Shown piece by piece: positions 27,621 through 36,846 of a stretch of 64,000 nt of DNA. Origin of the DNA: Chitinilyticum aquatile DSM 21506 (lineage in GTDB: Bacteria > Pseudomonadota > Gammaproteobacteria > Burkholderiales > Chitinibacteraceae); contig NZ_KE387260.1 in NCBI RefSeq assembly GCF_000430805.1, positions 172,385 through 236,384 of the forward strand, read 5' to 3'. How positions within the stretch are numbered: the first letter of the stretch is position 1; each line of letters starts with the position of its first letter. Below the pieces are notes generated by a model, which was not told the origin of the DNA, did no database searches, and saw only the letters and a program-made list of their open reading frames with translations. Made by a program: the position numbers and the translations under genes.

Positions 27621-27863
27621 AATGGGCTCAACAAAATCAGTGGTTTGCCCGGCTGCGGCGCCGTGATCAGGGCTCATGTGCTGCTCGGAATCCTCATTTA
27701 CCTCGGTAAATTCCGGTTCACCCCAAGGGTACTTCCTTTGGGAGCCTGCGCTGCACTTCACCCTGCTGACGGCCCCTCGCTCGGGCCTGTGCCAGGTGGC
27801 ATACAAATCGCCACCCTGTTTTCTCTGCGTCTTTGCGCCTCTGCGTTGGGTTCTGGCCGTCAA
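27621..27863. other. Intergenic spacer inside the nrd locus
   Basis: About 240 bp between the nrdD stop and the terminator. A 96-codon frame here (minus strand) has the composition of junk DNA. Around 27818-27848 it contains the CTGCGTCTTTGCGCCTCTG-type sequence that recurs between genes in many proteobacterial genomes, so I regard it as an inserted intergenic repeat rather than a gene. Confidence 0.5.
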
Positions 27864-29861
27864 TCAATCACAGCACTGCGCCTGTTTTTTTGCGATCAGC
27901 TCCGCATCGCACTTCGGGCAGAACTCGTGGTGACCACTCAGATAGCCGTGTTTCGGGCAGATCGAGAAGGTCGGCGTCACGGTGATGTAGGGCAGACGGA
28001 AACCGGCCAGCGATTTTTTCACCAGCGCCTTGCAGGCCTGCGCGCTGGAAACGGCTTCGCTCATGTACAGGTGCAGTACGGTGCCACCGGTGTACTTGCG
28101 CTGCAGCTCTTCCTGGCGCGTCAGCGCATCGAAGGGATCGTCGGTAAAGCCCACCGGCAGCTGCGAGCTGTTGGTGTAATACGGCTGATCCGTGTTGCCG
28201 GCCTGGATGATGCCGGGATAGCGCTTCTTGTCTTCCTTGGCAAAACGGTAGGTCGTGCCTTCGGCCGGCGTGGCTTCCAGGTTGTAGAGATTGCCGGTTT
28301 CTTCCTGGAAGTCGACGATCTTGGCGCGGATGTGATCGAGCAGCTTCACCGCAAAGGCATGACCTTCGGGTGTGGTGATGTCGTACTGGTCGCCGGTGAA
28401 GTTGCGGATCATTTCGTTGATGCCGTTCACGCCAAAGGTGCTGAAGTGATTGCGCAGCGTACCCAGATAGCGCTTGGTATACGGATAGAGGCCGCCATCG
28501 ATCAGGCGCTGGATCACCTTGCGCTTGATGTCGAGGCTGGTGCGCGCCAGTTCGAGCAGCTCGTCGATGCGGGCAAACATGCCGGCTTCGTCGCCCTTGA
28601 ACTCATAGCCGATGCGTGCGCAGTTGATCGTCACCACGCCGAGCGAGCCGGTCTGCTCGGCCGAGCCGAACAGGCCATTGCCGCGCTTGAGCAGTTCGCG
28701 CAGATCGAGCTGCAGGCGGCAGCACATCGAGCGCACCATCTGCGGCTCCAGATCGGAATTCACGAAATTCTGGAAGTAAGGCAGACCGTACTTGGCAGTC
28801 ATTTCGAACAGCAGGTCAGTGTTCGGGTGATCCCAGGCAAAATCCTTGGTGATGTTGTACGTCGGAATCGGGAAGGTGAACACGCGCCCCATCGCGTCGC
28901 CTTCCATCATCACTTCGATGTAGGCGCGGTTGATCATGTCCATTTCGGTCTGCAGCTCGCCGTAGCTGAACGGCATTTCTTCGCCGCCGACGTAGGGGAT
29001 CTGTTCGCGCAGGTCTTCCGGGCAGATCCAGTCGAAGGTCAGGTTGGTGAATGGCGTCTGCGTACCCCAGCGGCTGGGCACGTTCAGGTTGTAGATCAGC
29101 TCCTGGATGTACTGCTTGACCTGCCTGTAGCTGAGGTTGTCGACACGGATGAAGGGCGCCAGGTAGGTATCAAAGGAAGAAAATGCCTGCGCACCGGCCC
29201 ACTCGTTCTGCAGTGTGCCTAAGAAATTGACAATCTGGCCGATGGCGGCGGAGAAGTGTTTGGGCGGCTTGGCTTCAACCTTGCCGGGGACGCCGTTGAA
29301 GCCTTCGTGCAGCAGCCTGCGCAGCGACCAGCCGGCGCAATAGCCGGACAGCATGTCCAGATCGTGGATGTGCACGGCGCCCGAGCGGTGCGCGTTGCCG
29401 ATTTCCGGCGGATATACATGGTTGAGCCAGTAATTGGCGATCACCTTGCCGGACGTATTCAGGATCAGGCCACCGAGGCTCCAGCCCTGGTTGGCGTTGG
29501 CATTCACGCGCCAGTCCGACTGATCCAGATATTCGTTGATCGAGCTTTCCACATCGACGACGGTGCGCACGTCGGCACGCACGCGGGCGCGCTGGCTGCG
29601 GTAGGTAATGTAGGCACGCGCGGTTTTCAGGTGGCCCAGCGCCAGCAGCATCTCTTCGACGCTATCCTGAATCTGCTCGATGGTCGGCGCGGCATCAGAT
29701 GGCAGCTGCTCGATCACCAGCGCGGTCAGACGGTGTGCCTTGGCCTCGTTGAACTCCCCCGTTGCCATGCCGGCCTGCGCCAGTGCCTTGGCGATCTTGG
29801 TGGCGTCAAAAGGGACCGTGCGCCCGTCACGTTTGACGACATATTCGGGGTGTCCAGCCAT
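27864..29861 (-). CDS. nrdD: Anaerobic ribonucleoside-triphosphate reductase, large catalytic part (lacks glycyl-radical tail)
   Basis: A 665-residue class III reductase that makes dNTPs from NTPs without oxygen. An ATP-cone (~5-95, starting Y-V-V-K-R-D-G-R) precedes the ten-stranded barrel. Active-site region signatures M-C-C-R-L-Q-L-D and G-S-L-G-V-V-T-I-N-C-A-R-I-G-Y are present. The C-terminus has the zinc-site pairs C-P-K-H-G and C-P-K-C and then stops. The R-V-x-G-Y glycyl-radical motif is absent and is found instead in the separate 61-residue protein downstream. The ATG at 29861 has AGGAG seven bases upstream. NrdR and FNR boxes lie in the promoter region. Confidence 0.93.
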   Translation of the reverse strand: MAGHPEYVVKRDGRTVPFDATKIAKALAQAGMATGEFNEAKAHRLTALVIEQLPSDAAPTIEQIQDSVEEMLLALGHLKTARAYITYRSQRARVRADVRTVVDVESSINEYLDQSDWRVNANANQGWSLGGLILNTSGKVIANYWLNHVYPPEIGNAHRSGAVHIHDLDMLSGYCAGWSLRRLLHEGFNGVPGKVEAKPPKHFSAAIGQIVNFLGTLQNEWAGAQAFSSFDTYLAPFIRVDNLSYRQVKQYIQELIYNLNVPSRWGTQTPFTNLTFDWICPEDLREQIPYVGGEEMPFSYGELQTEMDMINRAYIEVMMEGDAMGRVFTFPIPTYNITKDFAWDHPNTDLLFEMTAKYGLPYFQNFVNSDLEPQMVRSMCCRLQLDLRELLKRGNGLFGSAEQTGSLGVVTINCARIGYEFKGDEAGMFARIDELLELARTSLDIKRKVIQRLIDGGLYPYTKRYLGTLRNHFSTFGVNGINEMIRNFTGDQYDITTPEGHAFAVKLLDHIRAKIVDFQEETGNLYNLEATPAEGTTYRFAKEDKKRYPGIIQAGNTDQPYYTNSSQLPVGFTDDPFDALTRQEELQRKYTGGTVLHLYMSEAVSSAQACKALVKKSLAGFRLPYITVTPTFSICPKHGYLSGHHEFCPKCDAELIAKKQAQCCD

Positions 29862-29891
29862 GATTGTGCTCCTGAGTGCGTTTGCGTTCAG

Positions 29892-29907
29892 GCACAATAT
29901 ATTGTGT
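29892..29907. promoter_or_regulatory. NrdR box 1 upstream of nrdD
   Basis: GCACAATATATTGTGT contains a perfect 14-bp palindrome (CACAATATATTGTG) and matches the NrdR consensus ACACwATATnTTGTGT. NrdR represses ribonucleotide reductase genes when dATP is plentiful. Confidence 0.85.
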
Positions 29908-29923
29908 TTAATGATTGATCGCG

Positions 29924-29939
29924 ACACTACATGATGTAG
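29924..29939. promoter_or_regulatory. NrdR box 2 upstream of nrdD
   Basis: ACACTACATGATGTAG is a looser match to the NrdR consensus, 32 bp (about three helical turns) from box 1. That is the spacing usual for paired NrdR sites. Confidence 0.7.
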
Positions 29940-29942
29940 ACA

Positions 29943-29956
29943 TTGACCAAGATCAA
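29943..29956. promoter_or_regulatory. FNR/ANR box upstream of nrdD
   Basis: TTGAC-CAAG-ATCAA matches the FNR consensus TTGAT-N4-ATCAA at nine of ten positions. Placed about 41 bp upstream of a plausible start point near 29908, it would activate nrdD when oxygen is absent. Confidence 0.8.
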
Positions 29957-30090
29957 ACCCTGACAGAAGAGAGAAAACCCTAACTTGACGGTATGCTCCG
30001 GCTGCCCAGCATCCACGCCGGCTGGCAGCGGATACGCCTTTTTCAGCTTACAAATCAGTGTGGCGCACAGGAAACAGTCGCCCGGATCCG

Positions 30091-31527
30091 CTACATCAGG
30101 AAGACCGTCGCCAGCCCCAGAAAGATGAAAAAGCCCATGCTGTCGGTCATGGCAGTCAGCAGCACCGAGGAACCGTAGGCCGGATCGCGGCCGAGTCGCT
30201 GCATCGCCAGCGGCACGCAGATACCGACGAGTGCCGCCACCTGCAGGTTCAGCACCATCGCGCCCATCATCACCAGTCCGAGGTCGACCTGCCGGTACAA
30301 AAGCCAGGCAATCAGCCCCAGCACACTGCCCCACAAGAGGCCATTGAGCAGCGCAATGCCCATTTCCTTGATGATCAGCCGCGGCGCATTGCCGGCATTG
30401 ATCTGCCCCAGCGCGATGCCGCGGATGATCAGCGTGATCGTCTGCGTGCCGGTATTACCGCCGATACCCGACACAATCGGCATCAGCGTGGCCAGCGCCA
30501 CCAGATGTGCAATGGTGGCCTCGAAGGCACCGATCACGCGGCTGGCGAGAAAGGCCGTGCAGATATTGAGCGCCAGCCAGGGCCAGCGGTTTTTCGATGA
30601 CGACCACACACTGGAAAACAGGTCTTCATCCTTCAAACCCGCCAGCGAAAGCACTTCGGCCTCGGATTCTTCCTGGATCACGTCAACCATCATGTCCACA
30701 GTCAGGCGACCGATCACCACGCCATTGCTGTCGAGCACCGGTGCGGACACCAGATCGTAGCGGCTGAACGCCTGCGCGGCCTCGCCGGCGTCGTCATGGC
30801 CGTGGAATACCACCACGTCCCTCGCCATCACGTCGGCAACACCCTTCTCGGGGTCATTGAGCAGCAGGTGCTCCAGCGGCAGCACGCCCTTGATGTGGCG
30901 GCGCTCGTCCACGACGAAAAGCTTGTCGGTGTGCGTGGGCAATTCACTGAAGCGCCGCAGATAGCGCAGCACGACTTCGAGGGTGACGTCATCGCGGATC
31001 GTCACCATGTCGAAATCCATCAGCGCGCCGACTTCGTCATCCCGGAAGGTCAGCGCCGTTTCCACCTGCGCCAGTTCGTCAGCGTCGAGCGTGGTGAACA
31101 GCTCCTGCTGCACCGCCTGCGGCAGGTCCGGCACCAGATCGGCCAGCTCGTCGGCATCGAGCTCGCTGGCGGCCGCCAGGATCTCGTGCGTGGTCATGTC
31201 CGCCAGCAGCGACTCACGGACCGAATCGGAGACCTCCAGCAGTACCTCACCCTCATCCTTGCTGGCAACGAGCTGCCAGACCATTCCCCGGTCATTCAGC
31301 GGCAGGGCTTCAAGGATATGCGCGATATCGGCGGGGTGAAGGCTGGCGAGCTTCTTCTCCAGCTCGGCGACGTTCTGCTTGTGCACCAGCTTTTCCACCA
31401 GATCATGCTTGGGCATGTCCTGCTTGTGCACCATGCCCTCGATCAGCCGGTGGCGCTCCAGCAGGCGCATCACCTGCTGCAGGGTCTGCTGCAGGCTGTC
31501 GGAAGAAGTGCGGCTGGTTTCGCTCAT
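30091..31527 (-). CDS. mgtE: Magnesium transporter MgtE
   Basis: A 478-residue Mg2+-gated channel of the inner membrane. The N-terminal superhelical MgtE_N domain (~50-150) is preceded by a short repeated V-H-K-Q-(D/N) segment. Two CBS domains follow (~155-280), sensing cytoplasmic Mg2+. Five membrane helices form the C-terminal pore domain (~320-478), with G-G-N-T-G-T-Q and the conserved T-D-S-M-G-F-F-I-F-L-G near the end. It is divergent from corA, a second Mg2+ transporter. Confidence 0.96.
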   Translation of the reverse strand: MSETSRTSSDSLQQTLQQVMRLLERHRLIEGMVHKQDMPKHDLVEKLVHKQNVAELEKKLASLHPADIAHILEALPLNDRGMVWQLVASKDEGEVLLEVSDSVRESLLADMTTHEILAAASELDADELADLVPDLPQAVQQELFTTLDADELAQVETALTFRDDEVGALMDFDMVTIRDDVTLEVVLRYLRRFSELPTHTDKLFVVDERRHIKGVLPLEHLLLNDPEKGVADVMARDVVVFHGHDDAGEAAQAFSRYDLVSAPVLDSNGVVIGRLTVDMMVDVIQEESEAEVLSLAGLKDEDLFSSVWSSSKNRWPWLALNICTAFLASRVIGAFEATIAHLVALATLMPIVSGIGGNTGTQTITLIIRGIALGQINAGNAPRLIIKEMGIALLNGLLWGSVLGLIAWLLYRQVDLGLVMMGAMVLNLQVAALVGICVPLAMQRLGRDPAYGSSVLLTAMTDSMGFFIFLGLATVFLM

Positions 31528-31605
31528 GCAGGGTCCACGCAGAAAGAAGGGAAAAGGAGCAAGGGATTAAGCGATTTTAACAGCCATCGATGACAAGTCT
31601 GCGCG

Positions 31606-31763
31606 TATAATCGCCGCGCCGCACCAGGCCGGGCCTTGCCCGGCGCAAAACGCCAGATGAAAATCAAAGTGCGTGCCGTATCTTTGTCATGCATTTTTCC
31701 AGGCATAGTCTGGAAAACGGATTACAGGCTGCTTGTCTGCGGCCTGCCAGGGGGAAAATAACA
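31606..31763 (+). other. Promoter and structured leader of corA
   Basis: TATAAT at 31606-31611 gives a predicted leader of about 145 nt. It holds three stems: CCGGGC/GCCCGG (31629-31643), an eight-bp perfect stem TTTTCCAG/CTGGAAAA (31695-31717), and CAGGC/GCCTG (31725-31746) just before the start codon. It matches no riboswitch class that I recognise. A Mg2+-responsive or attenuation role is inference from position. Confidence 0.5.
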
Positions 31764-32726
31764 ATGTTGAATGCATTCGTACTGAGTGCCGGCCGCCTGA
31801 TGCAGGTACCCGCACTGACCCCCGACGACCTGAAGCGCCCCGAGGTGCTGTGGGTCGACATGGTCGACCCCACCGACGAAGAGCGCGAGCTGGTGCAGCG
31901 CGTTTTCCGCCTCGAGCTGCCCGAAGACGAAGAGCTGCTCGATCTGGAAGAATCCGCCCGCTGCTACATGGATGACAACGGGCTGCACATCAGCTCGTTT
32001 TTCCTGCACAACGACGGCGCGGAATCGTCCAACGTCACCGTCTCCTTCCTGCTGAATGAGGGGCGGCTGCTCACCATCCGCCAGGAAGAACTCGCCGTTA
32101 TCCGGCTTTTCCGCCTGCGCGCGCGCGTGCAGCCCGGCTTTGTCGCCACGGCACAGGACATTCTGCTGGCGATTTACGACGCCGCCGTCGAATACGACGC
32201 CGATGTGCTCGAAGACATCTACGCCAAGCTCGACGAGGTCAGCCGTCGCGTGCTCGACCGCACCCGCGAAATGACGGACGAGCTGATGGGCGAGGCACTG
32301 GCCGAGCTCGCCGGCCACGAAGACACCAACGGCAAGGTGCGACTCGACCTGATGGACACCCGCCGCGCGCTTTCTTTCCTGCTGCGCAGCCGCACGCTGG
32401 GCACCGAGCAGGAAAACAATCTGCGCGAAATCCTGCGCGATCTGGAATCGCTGAACAACCACAGCGCCTTCCTGTTCGAGAAGATCAACTTCCTGATGGA
32501 TGCGGTGATGGGTCTGATCAATCTGGCGCAGAACAAGATCATCAAGATCTTCTCGATTGCCAGCGTGGTGTTCCTGCCGCCAACACTGGTCGCGTCGATC
32601 TACGGCATGAACTTCGCCAAGATGCCGGAACTGGCGCAGGACTGGGGCTATCCGGCCGCGCTGGTGCTGATGGTGATCTCCGGCATCGCCCCCTACTGGT
32701 TCTTCAAGCGCAAGGGCTGGCTGTAA
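31764..32726 (+). CDS. corA: Magnesium/divalent cation transporter CorA
   Basis: A 320-residue CorA. The soluble alpha/beta domain and long stalk helix (~1-255) are followed by two C-terminal membrane helices (~262-282 and ~295-313). The signature Y-G-M-N-F lies in the connecting loop after the first helix, and a short basic tail (F-F-K-R-K-G-W-L) ends the protein. It works as a pentamer moving Mg2+ (also Co2+/Ni2+) inward. The ATG at 31764 is chosen over upstream in-frame codons because the product then begins like other CorA proteins. Confidence 0.95.
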   Translation: MLNAFVLSAGRLMQVPALTPDDLKRPEVLWVDMVDPTDEERELVQRVFRLELPEDEELLDLEESARCYMDDNGLHISSFFLHNDGAESSNVTVSFLLNEGRLLTIRQEELAVIRLFRLRARVQPGFVATAQDILLAIYDAAVEYDADVLEDIYAKLDEVSRRVLDRTREMTDELMGEALAELAGHEDTNGKVRLDLMDTRRALSFLLRSRTLGTEQENNLREILRDLESLNNHSAFLFEKINFLMDAVMGLINLAQNKIIKIFSIASVVFLPPTLVASIYGMNFAKMPELAQDWGYPAALVLMVISGIAPYWFFKRKGWL

Positions 32727-32780
32727 GCTGCCGGGCGGGATAGGTCATACCCCATCCCGCCACGTTGCCTGACTTCAAAT

Positions 32781-32798
32781 GGCTGCAGCCATATACCC
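32781..32798. repeat. Half copy of the 49-bp dyad element
   Basis: GGCTGCAGCCATATACCC corresponds to element positions 32-49. The left half is not recognisable. It lies between corA and the beta-lactamase gene. Confidence 0.55.
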
Positions 32799-32903
32799 GG
32801 AAAATTTGCATTTAACACCCCGACACAAGGGCATTTGTTTACAGTCAGGCGGGCTGCTAGAACGCTATGCTGCATGGGTTCATCTCTTGCGCAGTGCACA
32901 CCC

Positions 32904-33701
32904 ATGAAAACCCTGCTCCTGCTGGCACTGGCCATCTTCGGCCTTGCCAATGCCGCCCCGGCGCCCGCATTCCGAGAAGATCCGCAGATCGCCGCGCTGT
33001 TCGAACAGGCCGGCGTACGCGGCACCTTCGTCGTCCTTGATCCAGCCAGCAATACGCTCACCGGCCACGATGCCGCACGGGCCAGCACCCGCTTCATCCC
33101 GGCGTCGACCTTCAAGATTCCGCACAGCCTGATCGCCCTCGACACCGGCGCGGTAACCGGCGTCGACGAAGTGTTCTTCCGCTACGCGGGCCAGCCGGCG
33201 TTTCTTCCCAGCTGGAAGCAGGACATGAATCTGCGCCAGGCAATCAGCACGTCGAATGTGCTGGCGTATCAGGAGCTGGCCCGGCGCATCGGCCTGCCGG
33301 CCGAGCAAAAGCAGCTGCGGCGGCTCGGCTATGGCAACGCCAGCACCGGCAAGGATCTCGAGCGCTTCTGGCTGGATGGCGCGCTGAGAATCAGCGCAAT
33401 CGAGCAGACCCGCTTCCTTGCGCACTTGGCACAAGGCTCCCTGCCCTATCCGGCCGCATATCAGGCGGCGGTGCGCGACATCAGCAGACTGGAAAGCGGT
33501 GACGGCTGGGTGCTCTACGGCAAGACCGGCTGGGCCACCAGCAGCAAACCCGGCACCGGCTGGTTCGTCGGCTGGGTCGAGCGCGACGGGCGGGTTTACC
33601 CCTTCGCGCTGAACATGGACATCACCAGCGCCGATGAACTGCCCAGGCGCATCGAACTGGCCAGAGCCAGCCTGCAGGCGCTGGGCATTCTGGGAAACTG
33701 A
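32904..33701 (+). CDS. Class D (OXA-type) beta-lactamase
   Basis: A 265-residue periplasmic serine beta-lactamase with a signal peptide (cleavage near A-N-A-A, residue ~18). All class D hallmarks are present in order: S-T-F-K with the nucleophile Ser68 and the carboxylated Lys71, S-N-V (117-119), Y-G-N (143-145), F-W-L-D-G, and K-T-G (207-209) followed by W-F-V-G-W. The enzyme should hydrolyse penicillins; its carbapenem range cannot be predicted. No integron, transposon or resistance neighbours are seen, so it looks like an intrinsic chromosomal gene. It ends two bases before a 49-bp dyad element. Confidence 0.94.
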   Translation: MKTLLLLALAIFGLANAAPAPAFREDPQIAALFEQAGVRGTFVVLDPASNTLTGHDAARASTRFIPASTFKIPHSLIALDTGAVTGVDEVFFRYAGQPAFLPSWKQDMNLRQAISTSNVLAYQELARRIGLPAEQKQLRRLGYGNASTGKDLERFWLDGALRISAIEQTRFLAHLAQGSLPYPAAYQAAVRDISRLESGDGWVLYGKTGWATSSKPGTGWFVGWVERDGRVYPFALNMDITSADELPRRIELARASLQALGILGN

Positions 33702-33702
33702 A

Positions 33703-33751
33703 GGGTATAGCCCTGCAGCCAATCAATATAAAAGGCTTCAATCCCATACCC
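33703..33751. repeat. 49-bp dyad element, copy F
   Basis: A complete member: GGGTATA left arm, AGCC at 15-18, GGCT at 32-35, CATACCC right arm. It lies between the convergent beta-lactamase and rhodanese genes. Confidence 0.85.
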
Positions 33752-33780
33752 TGCGGCAACCCGGGTTGCCACCCGCAGAC

Positions 33781-34104
33781 TCAGTAACGCGGGAACGCCT
33801 GATCAACCTCGTCGGCCCAGGCGGCGACGCCACCGGTCAGGTTGATCACCGTCTCGAAGCCGCTGCGTTCCAGAAACATCGCCACCTGATAACTGCGCAC
33901 GCCGTGATGGCAGATCACCACGGTCGGTGCATCGGGGTCGAGTTCCTGCTGGCGGGCGGGGATTTCGCCCATGGCAATGTGCGTGATGCCCGGCAGCGCG
34001 CAGTGCTGGACTTCCCAGCCTTCGCGCACGTCGAGCAGCACCGGCTTGCTGCGGGTTTCGTCGGCCAGCCATTCGGCCAGCTGCAATGGGCTTAGATGCT
34101 GCAT
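33781..34104 (-). CDS. Single-domain rhodanese-like sulfurtransferase
   Basis: A 107-residue cytoplasmic rhodanese with the N-terminal L-L-D-V-R-E motif (~23-28) and an active-site loop C-H-H-G-V-R-S with Cys65, followed by G-F-x-x-V-I-N-L-x-G-G-V-A-A-W. It transfers sulfane sulfur; its specific acceptor is unknown. It is divergent from modA. A GC-rich inverted repeat AACGGGGC/GCCCCGTT lies upstream at 34126-34152. Confidence 0.95.
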   Translation of the reverse strand: MQHLSPLQLAEWLADETRSKPVLLDVREGWEVQHCALPGITHIAMGEIPARQQELDPDAPTVVICHHGVRSYQVAMFLERSGFETVINLTGGVAAWADEVDQAFPRY

Positions 34105-34271
34105 GGTTATTCCTTTGCAAATGACAACGGGGCAGCCCGCAGGCCGCCCCGTTCATGAAGACGCAACTTTACCCGAAGCCGCGCGCGTCCACCATCCGAC
34201 TACGGCCATCCTGCGTATTGCGGCCAATGGCATCTGCGGCTAGGGTATGGCTTTGCCCCGGAATTTCCGCC

Positions 34272-35012
34272 ATGCGCCTGCCTGTCCTGCTGTTTTGCGC
34301 ACTGCTGCCGCTTGCCGCTCACGCCGACACCATCCCCGTCGCCGTTGCCGCCAACTTCATGCCGGTAATGCAGAAACTCGCGCCCGGTTTCGAGAAACAG
34401 TCCGGCCACACGCTGCAGCTTTCCTCCGGCGCGACCGGCAAATTCTACGCGCAGATCCGGGCCGGCGCGCCCTTCATGGTGCTGCTGGCGGCCGACGACA
34501 GCACGCCGCTGAAGCTGGAACAGGAAGGCCTGGGCATTACTGGCACGCGCTTCAACTATGCCACCGGCCAGCTCGCGCTGTGGAGCCCGGTCGACGGTGC
34601 GGTGGACAAGGATGGCGCGGTGCTGAAGCTGGCGAATTTTCGCAAACTCGCCATCGCCAGCCCCAAAGCCGCCCCCTACGGCCAGGCGGCAATGGAAACA
34701 CTGCAGGCACTGAAACTCGACGCTACGCTCGCGCCCAAGCTGGTGCAGGGCGAGAGCATCGCGCAGACCTACCAGTTCGTCGCCACCGGCAATGCCGACT
34801 TCGGCTTTGTCGCGCTGTCGCAGATCATGGAAAACGGCAAGTTGCGCGCAGGATCAGTCTGGATTGTGCCGGCCGCGCTGCACCAGCCCATCCGCCAGGA
34901 CGCGATTCTGCTGAAACCCGGCGCCAACAGTGCCGGCGCCCGCGCACTGCTCGACTACCTGAAAACACCCGCTGCTCGTGCCGTGATGCAGCAGTACGGT
35001 TACCGCTTCTGA
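34272..35012 (+). CDS. modA: Molybdate ABC transporter substrate-binding protein
   Basis: A 246-residue periplasmic binding protein. The signal peptide ends at H-A-D (residue ~19). The mature protein begins V-A-V-A-A-N-F and carries the family residues [13 protein letters not shown] for oxyanion binding, P-Y-G-x-A-A-x-x-x-L in the second lobe, and E-S-I-A-Q-T-Y-Q. It captures molybdate or tungstate for ModBC. The ATG at 34272 gives the signal peptide; its stop overlaps the modB start. Confidence 0.94.
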   Translation: MRLPVLLFCALLPLAAHADTIPVAVAANFMPVMQKLAPGFEKQSGHTLQLSSGATGKFYAQIRAGAPFMVLLAADDSTPLKLEQEGLGITGTRFNYATGQLALWSPVDGAVDKDGAVLKLANFRKLAIASPKAAPYGQAAMETLQALKLDATLAPKLVQGESIAQTYQFVATGNADFGFVALSQIMENGKLRAGSVWIVPAALHQPIRQDAILLKPGANSAGARALLDYLKTPAARAVMQQYGYRF

Positions 35013-35682
35013 TGTTAAGCCCTGATGACTGGTCGGCGATTCGCCTGACCGTGGAACTGGCCAGCGTCACGACGCTGCTGCTGCTGGCGATTGGCATTCC
35101 ACTGGCCTGGTGGCTGGCGCGCAGCCGCTCGTGGCTGGCGCGGATTACCGCCGCGCTGGTGACGATGCCGCTGGTGCTGCCGCCGACCGTTATCGGCTTC
35201 TACCTGCTGATCGCCTTCGGCGCGAACGGGCCGTTCGGCCAGCTCACCCAAGTTCTGGGGCTGGGGCTTTTGCCCTTTACCTTTGCCGGCCTCGTGATCG
35301 CGTCGATCCTCTATTCGCTGCCCTTTGCCATTCAACCCCTGCAGCAGGCCTTCCGCGCGATCGGCCCGCGCCCGCTGGAGGTCGCCGCCACGCTGCGCGC
35401 CTCGCCACTCGATACCTTCGTGCATGTCGTGCTGCCGCTGGCGCGCCCCGGCCTCATCACCGCTGCGGTGATGAGCTTTGCGCACACGGTCGGCGAATTC
35501 GGCGTGGTGCTGATGATAGGCGGGAATATCCCGCAAGAAACGCGGGTGATTTCGGTGCAGATTTATGATCATGTTGAAGCGCTGGAATACGCGCAGGCGC
35601 ACTGGCTGTCCGCCGGCATGCTGGTTTTCAGCTTTGCCGTGCTGCTGGCGCTGAATCTGCTCAACCGGCGCGAGGCGGCGGC

Positions 35683-35686
<4 letters not shown>
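35012..35686 (+). CDS. modB: Molybdate ABC transporter permease
   Basis: A 224-residue inner-membrane permease with five or six hydrophobic segments. The cytoplasmic EAA-type loop is visible as [17 protein letters not shown], followed by P-L-A-R-P-G-L. Translation is coupled on both sides: the ATG overlaps the modA stop (TGATG), and its own stop overlaps the modC start. Confidence 0.95.
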
Positions 35687-36753
<1,067 letters not shown>

Positions 36754-36782
36754 ACCACAGCGGCAGATGGACATACCTACAG

Positions 36783-36831
36783 CCATATAAAGCCACAGCC
36801 ATTTAGAATAAAAGGCTACGAAGCAATACCC
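36783..36831. repeat. 49-bp dyad element, copy G
   Basis: AGCC at 15-18, GGCT at 32-35 and AATACCC at the right end; the left arm is altered (CCATATA). It lies between convergent modC and the helicase gene. A second C-A-T-A-C-C-T/A-G-C-C-A-T-A-T partial arm just upstream (36772-36790) hints at nested copies. Confidence 0.8.
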
Positions 36832-36846
36832 CTTGCATTCACCGGA

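Noticed and set aside
27573..27863. A 96-codon frame between nrdD and the glycyl-radical gene
   Set aside because: It overlaps a widespread intergenic repeat and a terminator and has no coding signature.
27645..29222. Long plus-strand frame across nrdD
   Set aside because: Antisense shadow of nrdD, which has clear ATP-cone and reductase motifs.
29999..30048. GGTAT...GGCAGC...ATACGCC hairpin near the mgtE 3' end as another dyad element
   Set aside because: The spacing of AGCC/GGCT does not fit the 49-bp family. It is more likely an ordinary hairpin between mgtE and nrdD.
32904..33701. Acquired resistance cassette
   Set aside because: No integrase, attC site, IS or other resistance gene flanks the class D beta-lactamase; the context is ordinary chromosomal.
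34126..34152. AACGGGGC/GCCCCGTT inverted repeat as a terminator
   Set aside because: It lies between divergent genes and has no T-run, so no gene ends at it. It is left as an unexplained palindrome.
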